Shown: piece after piece, positions 7,270 to 17,332 of the stretch
Position numbering within the stretch: the stretch's first letter is position 1
Layout: every line of letters begins with the position of its first letter
NCBI GenBank assembly: GCA_023269915.1
Contig: JAGDWZ010000048.1
Span: 1 to 37,318 of the forward strand
Direction: 5' to 3'
DNA length: 37,318 nucleotides
Source of the DNA: Hydrogenobaculum sp.
GTDB lineage: Bacteria; Aquificota; Aquificia; Aquificales; Aquificaceae
The notes under the pieces: model-generated
Databases searched by the model: none
Seen by the model: the letters and a program-made list of their open reading frames with translations, nothing else
Told to the model about the DNA's origin: nothing
Position numbers and translations under genes: made by a program

Positions 7270-7270
7270 T
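7265..7270 (+). promoter_or_regulatory. -10 box of tRNA-Phe
   Basis: TATAAT at 7265-7270 overlaps the resB stop codon and is 10 nt before the first base of tRNA-Phe. It probably drives the tRNA and the downstream transglutaminase gene. Confidence 0.5.
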
Positions 7271-7280
7271 ATTAGGATAA

Positions 7281-7353
7281 GGCCCGGTAGCTCAGTTGGT
7301 AGAGCATACGGCTGAAAACCGTAGTGTCGGCGGTTCGATTCCGCCCTGGGCCA
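7281..7353 (+). tRNA. tRNA-Phe (GAA)
   Basis: A 73-nt cloverleaf: acceptor GGCCCGG pairs with CTGGGCC (one G-U), D stem GCTC/GAGC, anticodon stem TACGG/CCGTA with loop CTGAAAA and anticodon GAA at 7314-7316, variable loop GTGTC, T stem GGCGG/CCGCC with TTCGATT. The discriminator is A, followed by CAT, so the 3' CCA is not encoded and must be added after transcription. The next gene starts only 10 nt downstream. Confidence 0.97.
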
Positions 7354-7363
7354 CATCTTATAT

Positions 7364-9268
7364 ATGAATAAAAACATTAGCATACATGGGCTTCTTAAAA
7401 TACTGATATACATAAGTATAGTATTTTCTATACTATCTATAAGTTTAGTAAGCTTTAGTCCCATATTTTTTATAGGTATAGTCCTTGTTTTCATAGGAAT
7501 AATTCAGGATTTTAAAAGCAAGTATTTACCAAGGATAGTTGTAAACACCATTGCAGTGATATCGGTGGTGATAGTTTTTGCAACAAGCTTCAATATAACG
7601 GCGCTCTTTGATTTTGCAAAAAATATTATAGTAACCTTTTTAGGTATAAAATCTTTAGAAAAAAAACAACCAAGAGACGTTTATCAAATACTCATATTAG
7701 AAACAATGGGAATGGGAATAGTGGGGGTGGCCACAACCGATATAAAATTTTTTGCAATGGTGATCTTCTGGATACTTATAAGCATATTCATATTTTTAAC
7801 TACAAATATATCTAAAAGCCTCAAAGATGAAAAGCTTAGCAAATACCACATAAAGATGATGAGTTATACAGTAGGAGCCATATCTTTTGGTACTATCCTT
7901 ATAGGACTTTTCATATTTTTGATGATACCAAGGATACAATCTCCTCTTATAAACATAGGTATAGGTGGTATTTCAAATACAGTAGGATTTTCAAATACCT
8001 TATCACCATCAAACGCCACGAATGTCTTAGAAAATACTGCCACGGTTTTTAGGATTTTCAACATAAAAGGGAATATAAATTTGCAAGATGCTTACTTTAT
8101 AGGCGATACGTTGGATTATTTCAACGGGGTTAGCTGGACTCACAAACATAGGGCAAGAGGATCAAAGCTTTTGACGGGAAAGAAAATATCTTACGATATT
8201 ATGATAGAACCAAGTTATGACAATACGCTATTTGGCATTTTGTTTCCCTACAACGTAAAAATATATAAAAGTAGGGCTATAGCCCATATAACAGACGATT
8301 ACACCATAAGAACAGATAAGCCTATTGTAAATAGAACAGTCTACAGAGTTTGGTCTTACTATACAAAAGATTACAAACAAACCTTGGAAAACCCTAAAGA
8401 CTTTTTACAACTACCAAACAGCATAGACCCATCCATTGTAAAACTTGCAAATTTTCTAAAAACCCAAAACCAAAACCCTATAAAAGCTGTAGAAGATTAC
8501 TTTAAAAGTGAGCACTTTGCATACTCTTTGAGCAACAAAGCTTCAAAAAATTTCCTTTACGATTTTTTGTTTAAATACAAAGTAGGTAATTGCGAGGCTT
8601 ACGCATCTTCAACGGCTCTTTTGTTAAGGCTTATGGGTATCCCAGCAAGGGTAGTGGTTGGCTTTCACGGGGCTTTTTACAACAAAGATGGTCATTATTA
8701 CTTTGTTACAAACTCTTTAGCCCATTCATGGGTAGAAGCTTACTACAAAGGTATGTGGCAAACGGTGGATACAACACCGACAGATTATACTGCCACAATA
8801 CCAAAGCTTAGCAAACTTAGGATGTTTCTTGATTATATCAACTATCTATGGGATATAAATGTAGTATATTATTCCAGCGCAAGACAAAAATATCTATTAG
8901 AAAGCGCTTTTAAAAATATTAAACACATTGCCGAAAAAGGTACAACATATCTTTTCTATATAAGCATTTTCACAATTGTTTTATATTTTGCTTTTAAGAA
9001 AATAAGATTAATGTTTAGCATAAAAGCCATGTATAAGGACATATGCGAAAAACTAAAGATGGATTGTATACAATGCACACCAGAAAATGTACCAGAGTTT
9101 ATAGCTGAAAATGGTTTTAAAAATTTTTTCAACATTTATATAAAAGCCAAATACTCAAAATACGGTATAGATAAAAAAGAAACAACACTGGCAAAAGCGT
9201 ATTACAAGGATACCTTGAGGGCTATAAAAGAGTTTAAAAACGGCTATTATCAACATTTGAATCAATAA
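7364..9268 (+). CDS. TgpA-type membrane transglutaminase (DUF3488 + transglutaminase core)
   Basis: A 634-aa protein. The first ~190 residues hold about six membrane spans (DUF3488-like), then a large periplasmic part with a transglutaminase/cysteine-protease core, one more span (near residue 530) and a cytoplasmic tail resembling DUF4129. The catalytic triad is intact: C410 (VGNCEAYAS), H454 (AHSWVEAY), D469 (VDTTP). Homologues such as TgpA act on periplasmic substrates that remain poorly defined; some gene clusters pair them with MoxR ATPases and DUF58 proteins, which are absent here. There is no Shine-Dalgarno. The ATG is 10 nt beyond the 3' end of tRNA-Phe, so tRNA processing would leave a nearly leaderless mRNA. 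Confidence 0.85.
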   Translation: MNKNISIHGLLKILIYISIVFSILSISLVSFSPIFFIGIVLVFIGIIQDFKSKYLPRIVVNTIAVISVVIVFATSFNITALFDFAKNIIVTFLGIKSLEKKQPRDVYQILILETMGMGIVGVATTDIKFFAMVIFWILISIFIFLTTNISKSLKDEKLSKYHIKMMSYTVGAISFGTILIGLFIFLMIPRIQSPLINIGIGGISNTVGFSNTLSPSNATNVLENTATVFRIFNIKGNINLQDAYFIGDTLDYFNGVSWTHKHRARGSKLLTGKKISYDIMIEPSYDNTLFGILFPYNVKIYKSRAIAHITDDYTIRTDKPIVNRTVYRVWSYYTKDYKQTLENPKDFLQLPNSIDPSIVKLANFLKTQNQNPIKAVEDYFKSEHFAYSLSNKASKNFLYDFLFKYKVGNCEAYASSTALLLRLMGIPARVVVGFHGAFYNKDGHYYFVTNSLAHSWVEAYYKGMWQTVDTTPTDYTATIPKLSKLRMFLDYINYLWDINVVYYSSARQKYLLESAFKNIKHIAEKGTTYLFYISIFTIVLYFAFKKIRLMFSIKAMYKDICEKLKMDCIQCTPENVPEFIAENGFKNFFNIYIKAKYSKYGIDKKETTLAKAYYKDTLRAIKEFKNGYYQHLNQ

Positions 9269-9319
9269 ATATAAGACACGAGTCATAAAAAATAACAAGC
9301 AATTTGATATTTTTATATA

Positions 9320-9336
9320 TAGAGCTTAAGGCTCTA
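9320..9336. promoter_or_regulatory. inverted repeat in the clpC leader
   Basis: TAGAGC-ttaag-GCTCTA is a 6-bp inverted repeat with a 5-nt centre, in the 90-nt gap before clpC, between the AT-rich promoter-like stretch (ttttatatat) and the Shine-Dalgarno (aaagagg, 9347-9353). It does not match the CIRCE element or the CtsR box. It could be an operator or a leader hairpin. It has no T-run on the + strand, so a + strand terminator is unlikely. Confidence 0.4.
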
Positions 9337-9358
9337 AAAAATTTGTAAAGAGGTTTAT

Positions 9359-11806
9359 ATGTTTGAGAAATTTACTGAAAGGGCTAGACAGATTATATTA
9401 CAAGCAAGAGAAGAGGCTATAGAGTTTGGGCACGGTTATCTTGGTACAGAGCACTTACTTTTAGCTCTTTTAAAAGAGGATGATATACCAACCCTTGTTT
9501 TGGCCAAATTTAACATCACACCAGAAAAAGTGAGAAAGGCCATTACAAGCCAGATGTCGAGAGGCAACCACACAGGCGAAGTACTATTCGCCCCAGATGC
9601 AAAAAGAGTTTTGGAATTTGCAGTAGAAGAGGCTAGGATACTACATCATCAATTTGTAGGCACAGAACACATTTTTATAGGTGTAGTAAGGGAAAAAACA
9701 GGCCTTGGGGGTAGAGTACTAAGAGGCTTAGGCCTTGATGAATACGCAGTAAGAAGAGAAACGCTTCAGATATTGGGTGAACTACCCACTCAAGAAACCA
9801 CAAAGTACATAGCAACACCCACTTTGGATAGACACGGCAGAGACATAACAGCTTTAGCTTCTGAAGGAAAACTAGATCCAGTAGTGGGAAGAGAAAAAGA
9901 GATAGAAAGAACTATACAAATATTGGCAAGAAGAAGGAAAAACAACCCCGTTCTAATAGGAGACCCTGGAGTAGGTAAAACCGCCATAGTGGAAGGGTTA
10001 GCTCAAAGGATAGTAGCCAAGAACGTGCCTGAGGCTTTGTTAAACAAAAGGGTAGTGGTGCTTGACATAGCATCTATCGTAGCTGGCACAAAGTATAGAG
10101 GTCAATTTGAAGAAAAGCTTAAAAGCATTATAAAAGAGCTAGAAAAAGCTGTAAACGTTATTCTTTTTATAGATGAGCTACACATGATAATAGGAGCAGG
10201 AGCAGCGGAAGGCTCTGTGGATGCTTCCAATATGCTAAAACCAGCTTTAGCAAGAGGTGAGATTCAAATAATAGGCGCTACCACGTTGGACGAATATAGA
10301 AAATACATAGAAAAAGACGGAGCTTTAGAAAGAAGGTTTCAACCAGTCTTGGTAGAACCACCTTCTGTAGAAGAAAGTATCCAGATTTTAAAAGGGCTAG
10401 CACCGAGGTTTGAAAGCTTTCACAATGTAAAATACGATGAAGAAGCCCTTAAAAAAGCGGTAGAATTTTCTAACAAGTATATAAACGACAGATACTTACC
10501 AGACAAAGCCATAGATGTGATGGACGAAGCTGGTGCTCTTGTTAAAATAAGAGGCTCAGAAATGCCAGAACATCTTCAAAAGATGCTAGAGCAAATCAAA
10601 GAAATAGAAAAAGCCAAAGACCAAGCCGCCGCTGAGCAAGATTATGAGAAAGCCGCGAACTTAAGAGATGAAGAGATGAGGCTAAGGGCAAAGTTTGAAA
10701 CGGCAAGACTAAAATGGAAACAAGAGCAAGCTGCCAATAGACCAGTAGTAACGGTAAAAGATATAGCCAGCGTTGTAGCAAAATGGACTGGGGTACCTGT
10801 AGACAAGCTATACGAAGATGACCTTTCTAAGTTGATGCACATAGAAAACAAACTAAAAGAAAGGGTTGTTGGTCAAGAAGAAGCTATAAAAGCTATAGCA
10901 AAAGCTATAAGACGCTCTCATGTAGGTCTAAAAGGAAGACACAGACCAATAGGCGTATTTATGTTTTTGGGACCTACTGGCGTAGGTAAAACAGAAACCG
11001 CCAAAGCGTTGGCAGAATATCTCTTTGATACAGAGGAAGCCCTTATCAGGTTCGATATGTCTGAATACATGGAAAAGCACACCGTTTCAAAGCTTATAGG
11101 ATCACCTCCCGGATATGTGGGATATGGCGAGGGTGGCCAGCTTACGGAAAAGGTGAGAAGAAGACCTTACTCTGTAATACTATTTGACGAGATAGAAAAA
11201 GCTCATCCAGACGTATTCAACATATTCTTACAGATTTTTGATGACGGAAGATTAACCGATGGAAGCGGAAGAGTAGTAGACTTTTCCAACACTATCATTA
11301 TAATGACCTCCAATTTAGGCGCTAAATCTATTATGCAAAGCACAACACTTGGTTTTGAGAACAAGCAACACGAGATAGACAAAAAAGCTATGAAGAAAAA
11401 TATCATAGAACAGGTGAAAAAACACTTTAATCCAGAGTTTATCAACAGATTAGATGAGATGATAGTATTTGAGCCTTTAGAGGAAAAAGACCTAGAAAAG
11501 ATACTCTATCTACAAACCAAAGAAATAAACAAAAACTTAGAAGAGTTAGGGCTTACAGTAGAAATCACAAAAGAGTTTGCCGATTGGATAATATCCAAAG
11601 AGTATAAAAAAGAGTACGGAGCTAGAAGCTTAAGAAGAGCCATCCAAAGACATATAGAGGATATGCTAGCAGAGAAGCTCATAAACAAAGAGCTGAAGGA
11701 CGTAGCCAAGGTAGTTATAGATGTCAAAAACGATACGCCTTATATAAAAAGCAAAAGAAAACACCAAAAGAAAGAGAAGAAGGAAACTATATCAGTGCCT
11801 CAGTAA
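9359..11806 (+). CDS. clpC: ClpC-type AAA+ unfoldase, ATP-binding subunit of Clp protease
   Basis: An 815-aa protein, normal for ClpC. In order: a double Clp-N domain (residues 1-140, starting [10 protein letters not shown]); first AAA+ module with Walker [10 protein letters not shown]; a middle region carrying a UVR-like helical hairpin ([20 protein letters not shown]), which distinguishes ClpC from ClpA and ClpB; second AAA+ module with GPTGVGKTE and arginine-rich sensor motifs; and a lysine-rich C-terminus. It unfolds damaged or tagged proteins and feeds ClpP, which is not encoded here. It has a clear Shine-Dalgarno (aaagagg) and a 90-nt leader with an inverted repeat, unlike several leaderless neighbours. 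The PEBP gene overlaps its stop (TAATG). Confidence 0.95.
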   Translation: MFEKFTERARQIILQAREEAIEFGHGYLGTEHLLLALLKEDDIPTLVLAKFNITPEKVRKAITSQMSRGNHTGEVLFAPDAKRVLEFAVEEARILHHQFVGTEHIFIGVVREKTGLGGRVLRGLGLDEYAVRRETLQILGELPTQETTKYIATPTLDRHGRDITALASEGKLDPVVGREKEIERTIQILARRRKNNPVLIGDPGVGKTAIVEGLAQRIVAKNVPEALLNKRVVVLDIASIVAGTKYRGQFEEKLKSIIKELEKAVNVILFIDELHMIIGAGAAEGSVDASNMLKPALARGEIQIIGATTLDEYRKYIEKDGALERRFQPVLVEPPSVEESIQILKGLAPRFESFHNVKYDEEALKKAVEFSNKYINDRYLPDKAIDVMDEAGALVKIRGSEMPEHLQKMLEQIKEIEKAKDQAAAEQDYEKAANLRDEEMRLRAKFETARLKWKQEQAANRPVVTVKDIASVVAKWTGVPVDKLYEDDLSKLMHIENKLKERVVGQEEAIKAIAKAIRRSHVGLKGRHRPIGVFMFLGPTGVGKTETAKALAEYLFDTEEALIRFDMSEYMEKHTVSKLIGSPPGYVGYGEGGQLTEKVRRRPYSVILFDEIEKAHPDVFNIFLQIFDDGRLTDGSGRVVDFSNTIIIMTSNLGAKSIMQSTTLGFENKQHEIDKKAMKKNIIEQVKKHFNPEFINRLDEMIVFEPLEEKDLEKILYLQTKEINKNLEELGLTVEITKEFADWIISKEYKKEYGARSLRRAIQRHIEDMLAEKLINKELKDVAKVVIDVKNDTPYIKSKRKHQKKEKKETISVPQ

Positions 11807-12306
11807 TGAGAATATTTAGCGTATTGCTATTGGTTTTGGCTACGATTGGCATGAATGAAGCTATAGCTTTTGAGCTTTACAGCAAAGATTTTACAAACGG
11901 CGGTTATATACCGCCGAAATTTACTTGTATTGGCGAAGATATATCCCCAGAACTGCGATGGACAAATCCCCCAAAAGATACCAAGAGCTTTGTCCTTATA
12001 GTAGAAGACTTAGATGCTCCTGGCGGTGTTTTCTATCATTGGAGCGTATACGATATACCACCAACCGTTCATGAGTTAAAAGAAGGCACCAAAGAATATA
12101 AGCAAGGGTTAAACGATTTTGGTAATATAGGCTATGGTGGACCTTGCCCTCCTCCTGGAAAGCCTCATAGATACTACTTTAACCTATACGCTCTTAACAT
12201 AAGTTCTTTAGGGTTAAAAGAAGGTGCCAATATAAAAGCTATCCAAGAGAAGATAAGGTCCCATATACTAGGAAGCGCTTTCCTTTTTGGGCTTTTCAAA
12301 AGGTAA
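11806..12306 (+). CDS. exported YbhB/YbcL-family phosphatidylethanolamine-binding-like protein
   Basis: A 166-aa protein with an N-terminal signal peptide ([21 protein letters not shown], cleavage likely after AIA) and a PEBP fold. The ligand-pocket motifs are present: VEDLDAPGG (usually DPDAP), FYHWSVYDIP, and GYGGPCPPPGKPHRYYF. Bacterial homologues are small periplasmic or cytoplasmic proteins of uncertain role, sometimes described as Raf-kinase-inhibitor-like. It starts in an overlap with the clpC stop (TAATG), so it is co-translated with clpC. Its stop codon abuts the stop of the convergent udg gene with no base between. Confidence 0.9.
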   Translation: MRIFSVLLLVLATIGMNEAIAFELYSKDFTNGGYIPPKFTCIGEDISPELRWTNPPKDTKSFVLIVEDLDAPGGVFYHWSVYDIPPTVHELKEGTKEYKQGLNDFGNIGYGGPCPPPGKPHRYYFNLYALNISSLGLKEGANIKAIQEKIRSHILGSAFLFGLFKR

Positions 12307-13044
12307 CTACAAACTTTTTATCAATTGTTTTATTTTAGCTATATCCTCTCTAAAATTTTTAATCTCAGAAGGATTTCTTAAAAGATAAGAAGGATGATAG
12401 GTGATAAATATTTTCTTTCCTGGTTCTAAGACAGGGCTTTTGAAATTTGTGACTATAAAATCTCCTCTTAATTTGGTGGGCGATATTTGCTTGTTGCCAG
12501 AAAGCCCCACTGCGGCGGTTTTACCAAGAGCCACTATGAGTTGCGGGTTTATGAGCTTTATTTCCTGCTTTAAGATGTATGAGCAGCTCATCATCTCTTG
12601 TTCTTCTGGAGTTCTGTTGCCAGGTGGTCTACATTTTACAACGTTCGTAATGTAATAATCTCTTTCTCTTAAAAGCCCAACACTTTCAAGTTCAAAAGTC
12701 AAAAGTTTGCCAGCTTTTCCTACAAAAGGCTTGCCTTCAATATCTTCATCAGCCCCAGGAGCCTCTCCCACAAATAACACTTTGCTATCTGGATTGCCAT
12801 CTCCAAATACCACTTGAGTTCTTTGCTCTGACAGCTTACACTTCTTACAATCCTTACAGGTTTCATAAAAAGCTTTTAACTGTCGCAATAGTTCAGACGT
12901 GGTAGACTTATGATGTTCATATGAAGTTTCTTGCTTTTTATTTTCAGCGCTTTTACTTACATCATTTTTAGCATCTTCACTCGCATTCTTATCAATATAA
13001 ATTTTTTCAAAGCCTATGCTCTTGTATATGTAAGCGCTCTTCAT
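12307..13044 (-). CDS. udg: uracil-DNA glycosylase, family 4 (Fe-S type)
   Basis: A 245-aa enzyme that excises uracil formed by cytosine deamination. The core begins near residue 52. The Fe-S cysteines are visible in ETCKDCKKCKL and in VVKCRPPGNRTP...MMSC. Motif 1 is GEAPGADED (GEAPG is typical of family 4) and motif 3 is HPSYLLRN. The first ~50 residues are a lysine/serine-rich low-complexity extension not needed for the fold. The start ATG overlaps the flhG stop by 4 nt, making it the last gene of the flagellar run. The stop abuts the convergent PEBP gene. Confidence 0.92.
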   Translation of the reverse strand: MKSAYIYKSIGFEKIYIDKNASEDAKNDVSKSAENKKQETSYEHHKSTTSELLRQLKAFYETCKDCKKCKLSEQRTQVVFGDGNPDSKVLFVGEAPGADEDIEGKPFVGKAGKLLTFELESVGLLRERDYYITNVVKCRPPGNRTPEEQEMMSCSYILKQEIKLINPQLIVALGKTAAVGLSGNKQISPTKLRGDFIVTNFKSPVLEPGKKIFITYHPSYLLRNPSEIKNFREDIAKIKQLIKSL

Positions 13045-13877
13045 TTAGATTTTAACCTCTCCACAAGCTTTGACCAGAAACTTTGCTTAGTTTGAACACT
13101 AACATTTAGCGGTATCTTTTTTATAGCTTGAGTTAGCTCATCAGTCAATGTCTTGTCAAAAGGTTTCTGGTCTACTATCTTTCTTATGATATTTTTGTTG
13201 TAAGTAATATAACCTATATAGTTTAAGTTTATATCTAAAAAGCGCTGAGATACCGTGTTGATGCTGTTGAATATCTTTAAACCTTCTTCTTTTGAAGAGC
13301 ATTTGTTTATCAAAACATAAAAATCTTTGAGCATCATAGAGTTATTTAATACTTTTATAAGAGCGTAAGCATCTGCCACTGCAGTAGGTTCTGGCGTAGA
13401 TATAACAATAGGTATATCTGAAGATGAGGTGATCATCAACGTTTCGTTGTGAATACCCGGCGGAGTATCAAATATTATAATATCAAAGTTGTTTTCGGCG
13501 TACTCGTGTATCCTATCAAGGATATCGGTAATGTCTTTAGAAGATAAATTTACCAGTTCTTGAATACCGTTTCCACTGGATATAAAAGATACGTTTTCGT
13601 TTATTTTAAATACTATCTCGTCTATACTGGCTTTTCCACTTACAAAGTCTGAAAGATTTTTATCGGGCGTGAGTCCAAGCATTATATGAACGTTTGAAAG
13701 CCCAAAATCCCCATCTATGATAAGGACTTTTTTGCCAGTATTTCCTATTATGATAGCTAAATTTATACTGATAAGAGTCTTACCAACTCCGCCTTTACCG
13801 CTCGCAACGGCTATATACCTCACATTTGAGCCTTTGTCTATAGCCCTTTTAAGGTGAGACAGTTGTCCTTCCATCAT
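13041..13877 (-). CDS. flhG: FlhG/FleN MinD-like ATPase (flagellar number control)
   Basis: A 278-aa ParA/MinD-family ATPase. The deviant Walker A SGKGGVGKT spans residues 26-34 with the signature lysine K28; the Walker A' / switch region is IIDGDFGLSNVHIMLG, and Walker B is IIIFDTPPG. FlhG partners FlhF to set flagellum number and position. It overlaps flhF (upstream) and udg (downstream) by 4 nt each. The C-terminal region is rich in lysine and could contact membrane through an amphipathic helix (SFWSKLVERL), as in MinD-like proteins. Confidence 0.92.
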   Translation of the reverse strand: MMEGQLSHLKRAIDKGSNVRYIAVASGKGGVGKTLISINLAIIIGNTGKKVLIIDGDFGLSNVHIMLGLTPDKNLSDFVSGKASIDEIVFKINENVSFISSGNGIQELVNLSSKDITDILDRIHEYAENNFDIIIFDTPPGIHNETLMITSSSDIPIVISTPEPTAVADAYALIKVLNNSMMLKDFYVLINKCSSKEEGLKIFNSINTVSQRFLDINLNYIGYITYNKNIIRKIVDQKPFDKTLTDELTQAIKKIPLNVSVQTKQSFWSKLVERLKSK

Positions 13878-14992
13878 AACGTGCCTCTTAATAAAATATT
13901 GGCTATGTTATCGTAAGTGGCAAGCTCTATATCGTTTGGTACTTTTTGTCCAAAGGTAAAGAAAGATATTGGAATATTTGTTTTAAAAGATGTGTTTACA
14001 ATACATCCAGGGTAAACAGTTTCATCTAACTTTGTAAATATTATGCTTTTTATACCAAGCTCCCCAAATTTTTTAGCGCTGTCTAAGATTATTCTCTCGT
14101 CGGTGGTAGTACTCACTGTAAGGGCTATCTCCAAAGAAGGCACATTTTCCAAATAATGTTTTAATTCTTTTAGCCTTATAGCATCGTACTGACTTCTACC
14201 GGCAGTATCTATAAATATTATATCAAGACCTGAAAGCTCTCCTATGTGTTCTCGTAGTTTTTGCGGGGTATCTGCAACTCTTAAAGGCATCTCCAAAAGA
14301 CTTACATAGGATTGAAGCTGTTGCACAGCACCGGTCCTGTAGCTATCAAGAGTTATAACACCTGTCTTAAAACCTTGGGTCTTATACATGTAGGCAAGTT
14401 TTGCTATAGTGGTGGTTTTACCAACACCGGTGGGACCTACTAAAGCCAATATACTAAGTACGCTTTTGCTAAAGTCTAGGGCTTTTAGAGAAATATTTTT
14501 AGACAAACCCTCTTTTAAAGATTCATAGTCATCTTCATATTTTAAGTCAAGTCTATTTATATTTATATCAAAACCGCAAGAATCTTCAAGTATCTTTTTC
14601 GCTATATCTTGCTCAACCCCCACGTTTATCAGCTTGGTGGCAAGGTTCATAGCCCTCAGAGAAAAGTCTTCGTTGTCTTGATACTGTGGCTTTGGAGAGG
14701 GTTGTATTGACGGTTCTTGTTTCACATTTTTAACTACGTTAACCACGTCCTTTAGAGTAGACTTTATCTGTTCTATCTCGTTGTAAAGCTCTTTTTCCTT
14801 GTTGAAGTGAGTTTGAAAATCCTCGTTGTCTGCTATTCCTATTGTAACTTCTAACTTGTTGGTAGAGAAAAAAAACCATTTTTTGATTTTTACTACCTTG
14901 GTAGACATAATGGTGGCTTTATCTCCATACATACTCTTTGTGAGTTCTACAGCCTCCTGCAAAGAGTCCACCAAAATCTTTTTAATTTTCAT
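13874..14992 (-). CDS. flhF: FlhF SRP-type GTPase (flagellar placement)
   Basis: A 372-aa protein with a variable basic N-terminal B-domain, an N-like helical domain and a C-terminal SRP-family GTPase. GTPase motifs are G1 [22 protein letters not shown] (DTYRxGA-like), G3 DTAGRSQYD, and G4 TKLDE. It recruits early flagellar components to the assembly site and is stimulated by FlhG. The start lies 11 nt inside the 3' end of flhA, and the stop overlaps flhG by 4 nt. The length is normal for the family (about 360-430 aa). Confidence 0.93.
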   Translation of the reverse strand: MKIKKILVDSLQEAVELTKSMYGDKATIMSTKVVKIKKWFFFSTNKLEVTIGIADNEDFQTHFNKEKELYNEIEQIKSTLKDVVNVVKNVKQEPSIQPSPKPQYQDNEDFSLRAMNLATKLINVGVEQDIAKKILEDSCGFDININRLDLKYEDDYESLKEGLSKNISLKALDFSKSVLSILALVGPTGVGKTTTIAKLAYMYKTQGFKTGVITLDSYRTGAVQQLQSYVSLLEMPLRVADTPQKLREHIGELSGLDIIFIDTAGRSQYDAIRLKELKHYLENVPSLEIALTVSTTTDERIILDSAKKFGELGIKSIIFTKLDETVYPGCIVNTSFKTNIPISFFTFGQKVPNDIELATYDNIANILLRGTL

Positions 14993-17030
14993 CTACCACA
15001 CCAAGCACTTTCATATTTACCTGCTTATCTATTTCATTATAAGCTATTATGTTTAATTGTGGCAAGTATCCTTCTAAAGCCTTTCTCACAAACCTTCTTA
15101 TGTTTGGAGAAGTAATAAGCACCGGCTGGGCCTGAAATTCCACAAACTTCTTCATATTTTCTGATATATTTCTTTGAAGCCTGTTTATTAAAAGGTCCAG
15201 AAACTCTTCTTCTTTTCCTTCTTTTATGTATGTATTTAACTTAGTCTCCACTCTTGGAGAAAACGCAATAACATAAAGGGTATTATCTTTCATAAAGCGC
15301 TTGGTTATGTACTTTGAAAGCTTTTGTCTTACAAACTCTACTAAAAGCTCAATATCGTTCACCCTGTCAATATAATCTCCCAGTGTTTCTATTATTGTAA
15401 TCATATCATTTACAGGTATATTTTCCTTCAAAAGGCTTTGTACAACCCTATGCAACACAGAGTATGACACTTTCTCTGGAATTATATCTTTTATAACCTT
15501 TTGATACTTTTGAGAGAGTTTTTCCACCAAGTCTATAATTTCCGCCCTTCCTATTATTATGTATAGATTTTTCTTTATTACTTCGGAAAGATGCGTTATT
15601 ATCACAGTGGATACATCCACCACCATATATCCAAGCTTTGTAGCTTTTGGTTTTTGGTCTTGAGTTATCCAAAAAGCCGGTAAATGAAAAGATGGGTCCC
15701 TGGTTGGCTTTCCTTCAGTTAGCTTTTCTTTAACATTTCCAAGGTCTATAGCCAACAAAAATCCCGGCATCACCTCGTAAGAATCTTCTTCTACTCCCCT
15801 TATAAGTATCCTGTATTGGTTTGGAGACAGTTTCATATTGTCCCTTATGTGGACTAAGGGTATGATAACACCATAATCTGCCGCTATCTGCTTCCTTATA
15901 GTCTTAATGCGAGCGGTAAGATCTCCTCCTTGAGCCTCATCCACAAAGGGTATAAGCCCATATCCCACTTCCAACGTTATGGGGTCTGGTTGAGGCAAAA
16001 AATCTTCTTCCCTTTGAGCTTGGGGAGCAAGCTTTTGGGCTTTTTCCTGCTCCAACGCCTTTTGTATCTCTTGGGTTTTTTGGGTTTTAAGATTTTGCTG
16101 AATATAAAAATAAAGTCCCCCAAGGATAATAGCCATTACAAAAAATGGAATCTTTGGTAAGCCCGGCATTATACCTATGACAGCCAAAGATATAGCGCCG
16201 AACAAAAGCACCTTTGGGTCTTTGGTAAACTGCATATATATGGCGCTGCTAAGCTCTTCTTCTTTTGTAGAAGATTTTGTAGTAAGTATACCAGCGGACA
16301 CAGAAAGTATCAAAGCCGGCATCTGGGACACCAACCCTTCACCAACGGTAAGAAGCGTATAGGTTTTTATAGCTTCTTGAAAATCCATACCCTTTATCAC
16401 TATACCTACCACCAAACCACCTATTATACTTAAAAACAATATTATGATAGCCGCTACGACGTCTCCTCTTATAAATTTTGAAGCACCGTCCATAGCACCG
16501 TAAAAGGCTGCTTCTTTCTCAAGCTCTTTTCTTCTTTGCTTAGCCTCTTGTTCGTTTATAAGCCCTGCGTTTAAATCGGCGTCTATGCTCATCTGCTTAC
16601 CCGGCATAGCATCGAGTGTAAATCTAGCCGCTACTTCCGATACCCTTTCAGCACCTTTTGTGATCACCACAAAGTTTATAACTATGAATATGAGAAATAT
16701 AATAAGTCCCACCACTACGTTGCCACCTACCACAAATCTACCAAAAGCCTCTATAATATGCCCAGCAGCAGATGGACCTTCGTTACCGTAAAGGAGTATT
16801 CTACGAGCCGCCGCTATATTTAAAGAAAGCCTTAAAAGTGTTCCTATTAAAAGTATTGACGGGAAAGAAGAAAGTTCCAAAGGAGATTTTACATTTAACA
16901 CCAATATAAGCACCACCAACGCAAAACCTATTGCAAAAGCAAGCAATATATCTAGTAAAAAAGCAGGAAGAGGTATAAGTATCGCAGCTAAGATAATGCC
17001 AAAAAATACTATGACAAAACTTTGCTGCAT
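14982..17030 (-). CDS. flhA: FlhA flagellar type III export gate protein
   Basis: A 682-aa protein. The N-terminal third has about eight membrane spans. The conserved cytoplasmic FHIPEP-region loop is present ([21 protein letters not shown]), followed by the spans around [12 protein letters not shown]. The C-terminal ~350 residues form the cytoplasmic ring domain that docks export substrates. The length is normal (about 680-700 aa). The ATG overlaps the previous stop (TAATG). Other export-gate genes (flhB, fliPQR) are not in this window. Confidence 0.96.
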   Translation of the reverse strand: MQQSFVIVFFGIILAAILIPLPAFLLDILLAFAIGFALVVLILVLNVKSPLELSSFPSILLIGTLLRLSLNIAAARRILLYGNEGPSAAGHIIEAFGRFVVGGNVVVGLIIFLIFIVINFVVITKGAERVSEVAARFTLDAMPGKQMSIDADLNAGLINEQEAKQRRKELEKEAAFYGAMDGASKFIRGDVVAAIIILFLSIIGGLVVGIVIKGMDFQEAIKTYTLLTVGEGLVSQMPALILSVSAGILTTKSSTKEEELSSAIYMQFTKDPKVLLFGAISLAVIGIMPGLPKIPFFVMAIILGGLYFYIQQNLKTQKTQEIQKALEQEKAQKLAPQAQREEDFLPQPDPITLEVGYGLIPFVDEAQGGDLTARIKTIRKQIAADYGVIIPLVHIRDNMKLSPNQYRILIRGVEEDSYEVMPGFLLAIDLGNVKEKLTEGKPTRDPSFHLPAFWITQDQKPKATKLGYMVVDVSTVIITHLSEVIKKNLYIIIGRAEIIDLVEKLSQKYQKVIKDIIPEKVSYSVLHRVVQSLLKENIPVNDMITIIETLGDYIDRVNDIELLVEFVRQKLSKYITKRFMKDNTLYVIAFSPRVETKLNTYIKEGKEEEFLDLLINRLQRNISENMKKFVEFQAQPVLITSPNIRRFVRKALEGYLPQLNIIAYNEIDKQVNMKVLGVVDEN

Positions 17031-17332
17031 TAACCTATTTTAAACCCCACCACTAAACCTATTAAAAATATTATCATGTTTAGGTTCTTAAAATCTATAA
17101 ACTTAAGCAAAGAGCTATGTTCCAAAAGCTCTGATTTGTGATTTAATATTTGGCTTTTAATAAAAGCAAACATCTCGCCTAAAAAATGATAAAAAATGTT
17201 TGAATGAGCACCCGGCAAAAAATACCCCACTATTATAAGCACAATTAATACAAGGGCTAGAAGCGATGTAATCTTGTTAAGAAGGTATCCAATTACAACC
17301 CCTATTAAAAATATGCCTATAAGCTCTGTCAT
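17030..17332 (-). CDS. small membrane protein between nth and flhA (unknown)
   Basis: A 100-aa protein with two N-terminal hydrophobic segments (residues 3-20 and 24-43), a central amphipathic part and a C-terminal hydrophobic stretch with a GLVVGFKIG end. The Gly-rich start [10 protein letters not shown] recalls the small FUN14-like family (GxxxGY), but I would not assign it. It overlaps nth by 4 nt and flhA by 1 nt, so it is a real, co-translated member of the operon. I do not recognise a function. Confidence 0.8.
   Translation of the reverse strand: MTELIGIFLIGVVIGYLLNKITSLLALVLIVLIIVGYFLPGAHSNIFYHFLGEMFAFIKSQILNHKSELLEHSSLLKFIDFKNLNMIIFLIGLVVGFKIG

Noticed and set aside
9320-9336. Rho-independent terminator after tgpA
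   Set aside because: The 6-bp stem is followed by A-rich, not T-rich, sequence on the plus strand, and it lies between the promoter-like region and the SD of clpC.
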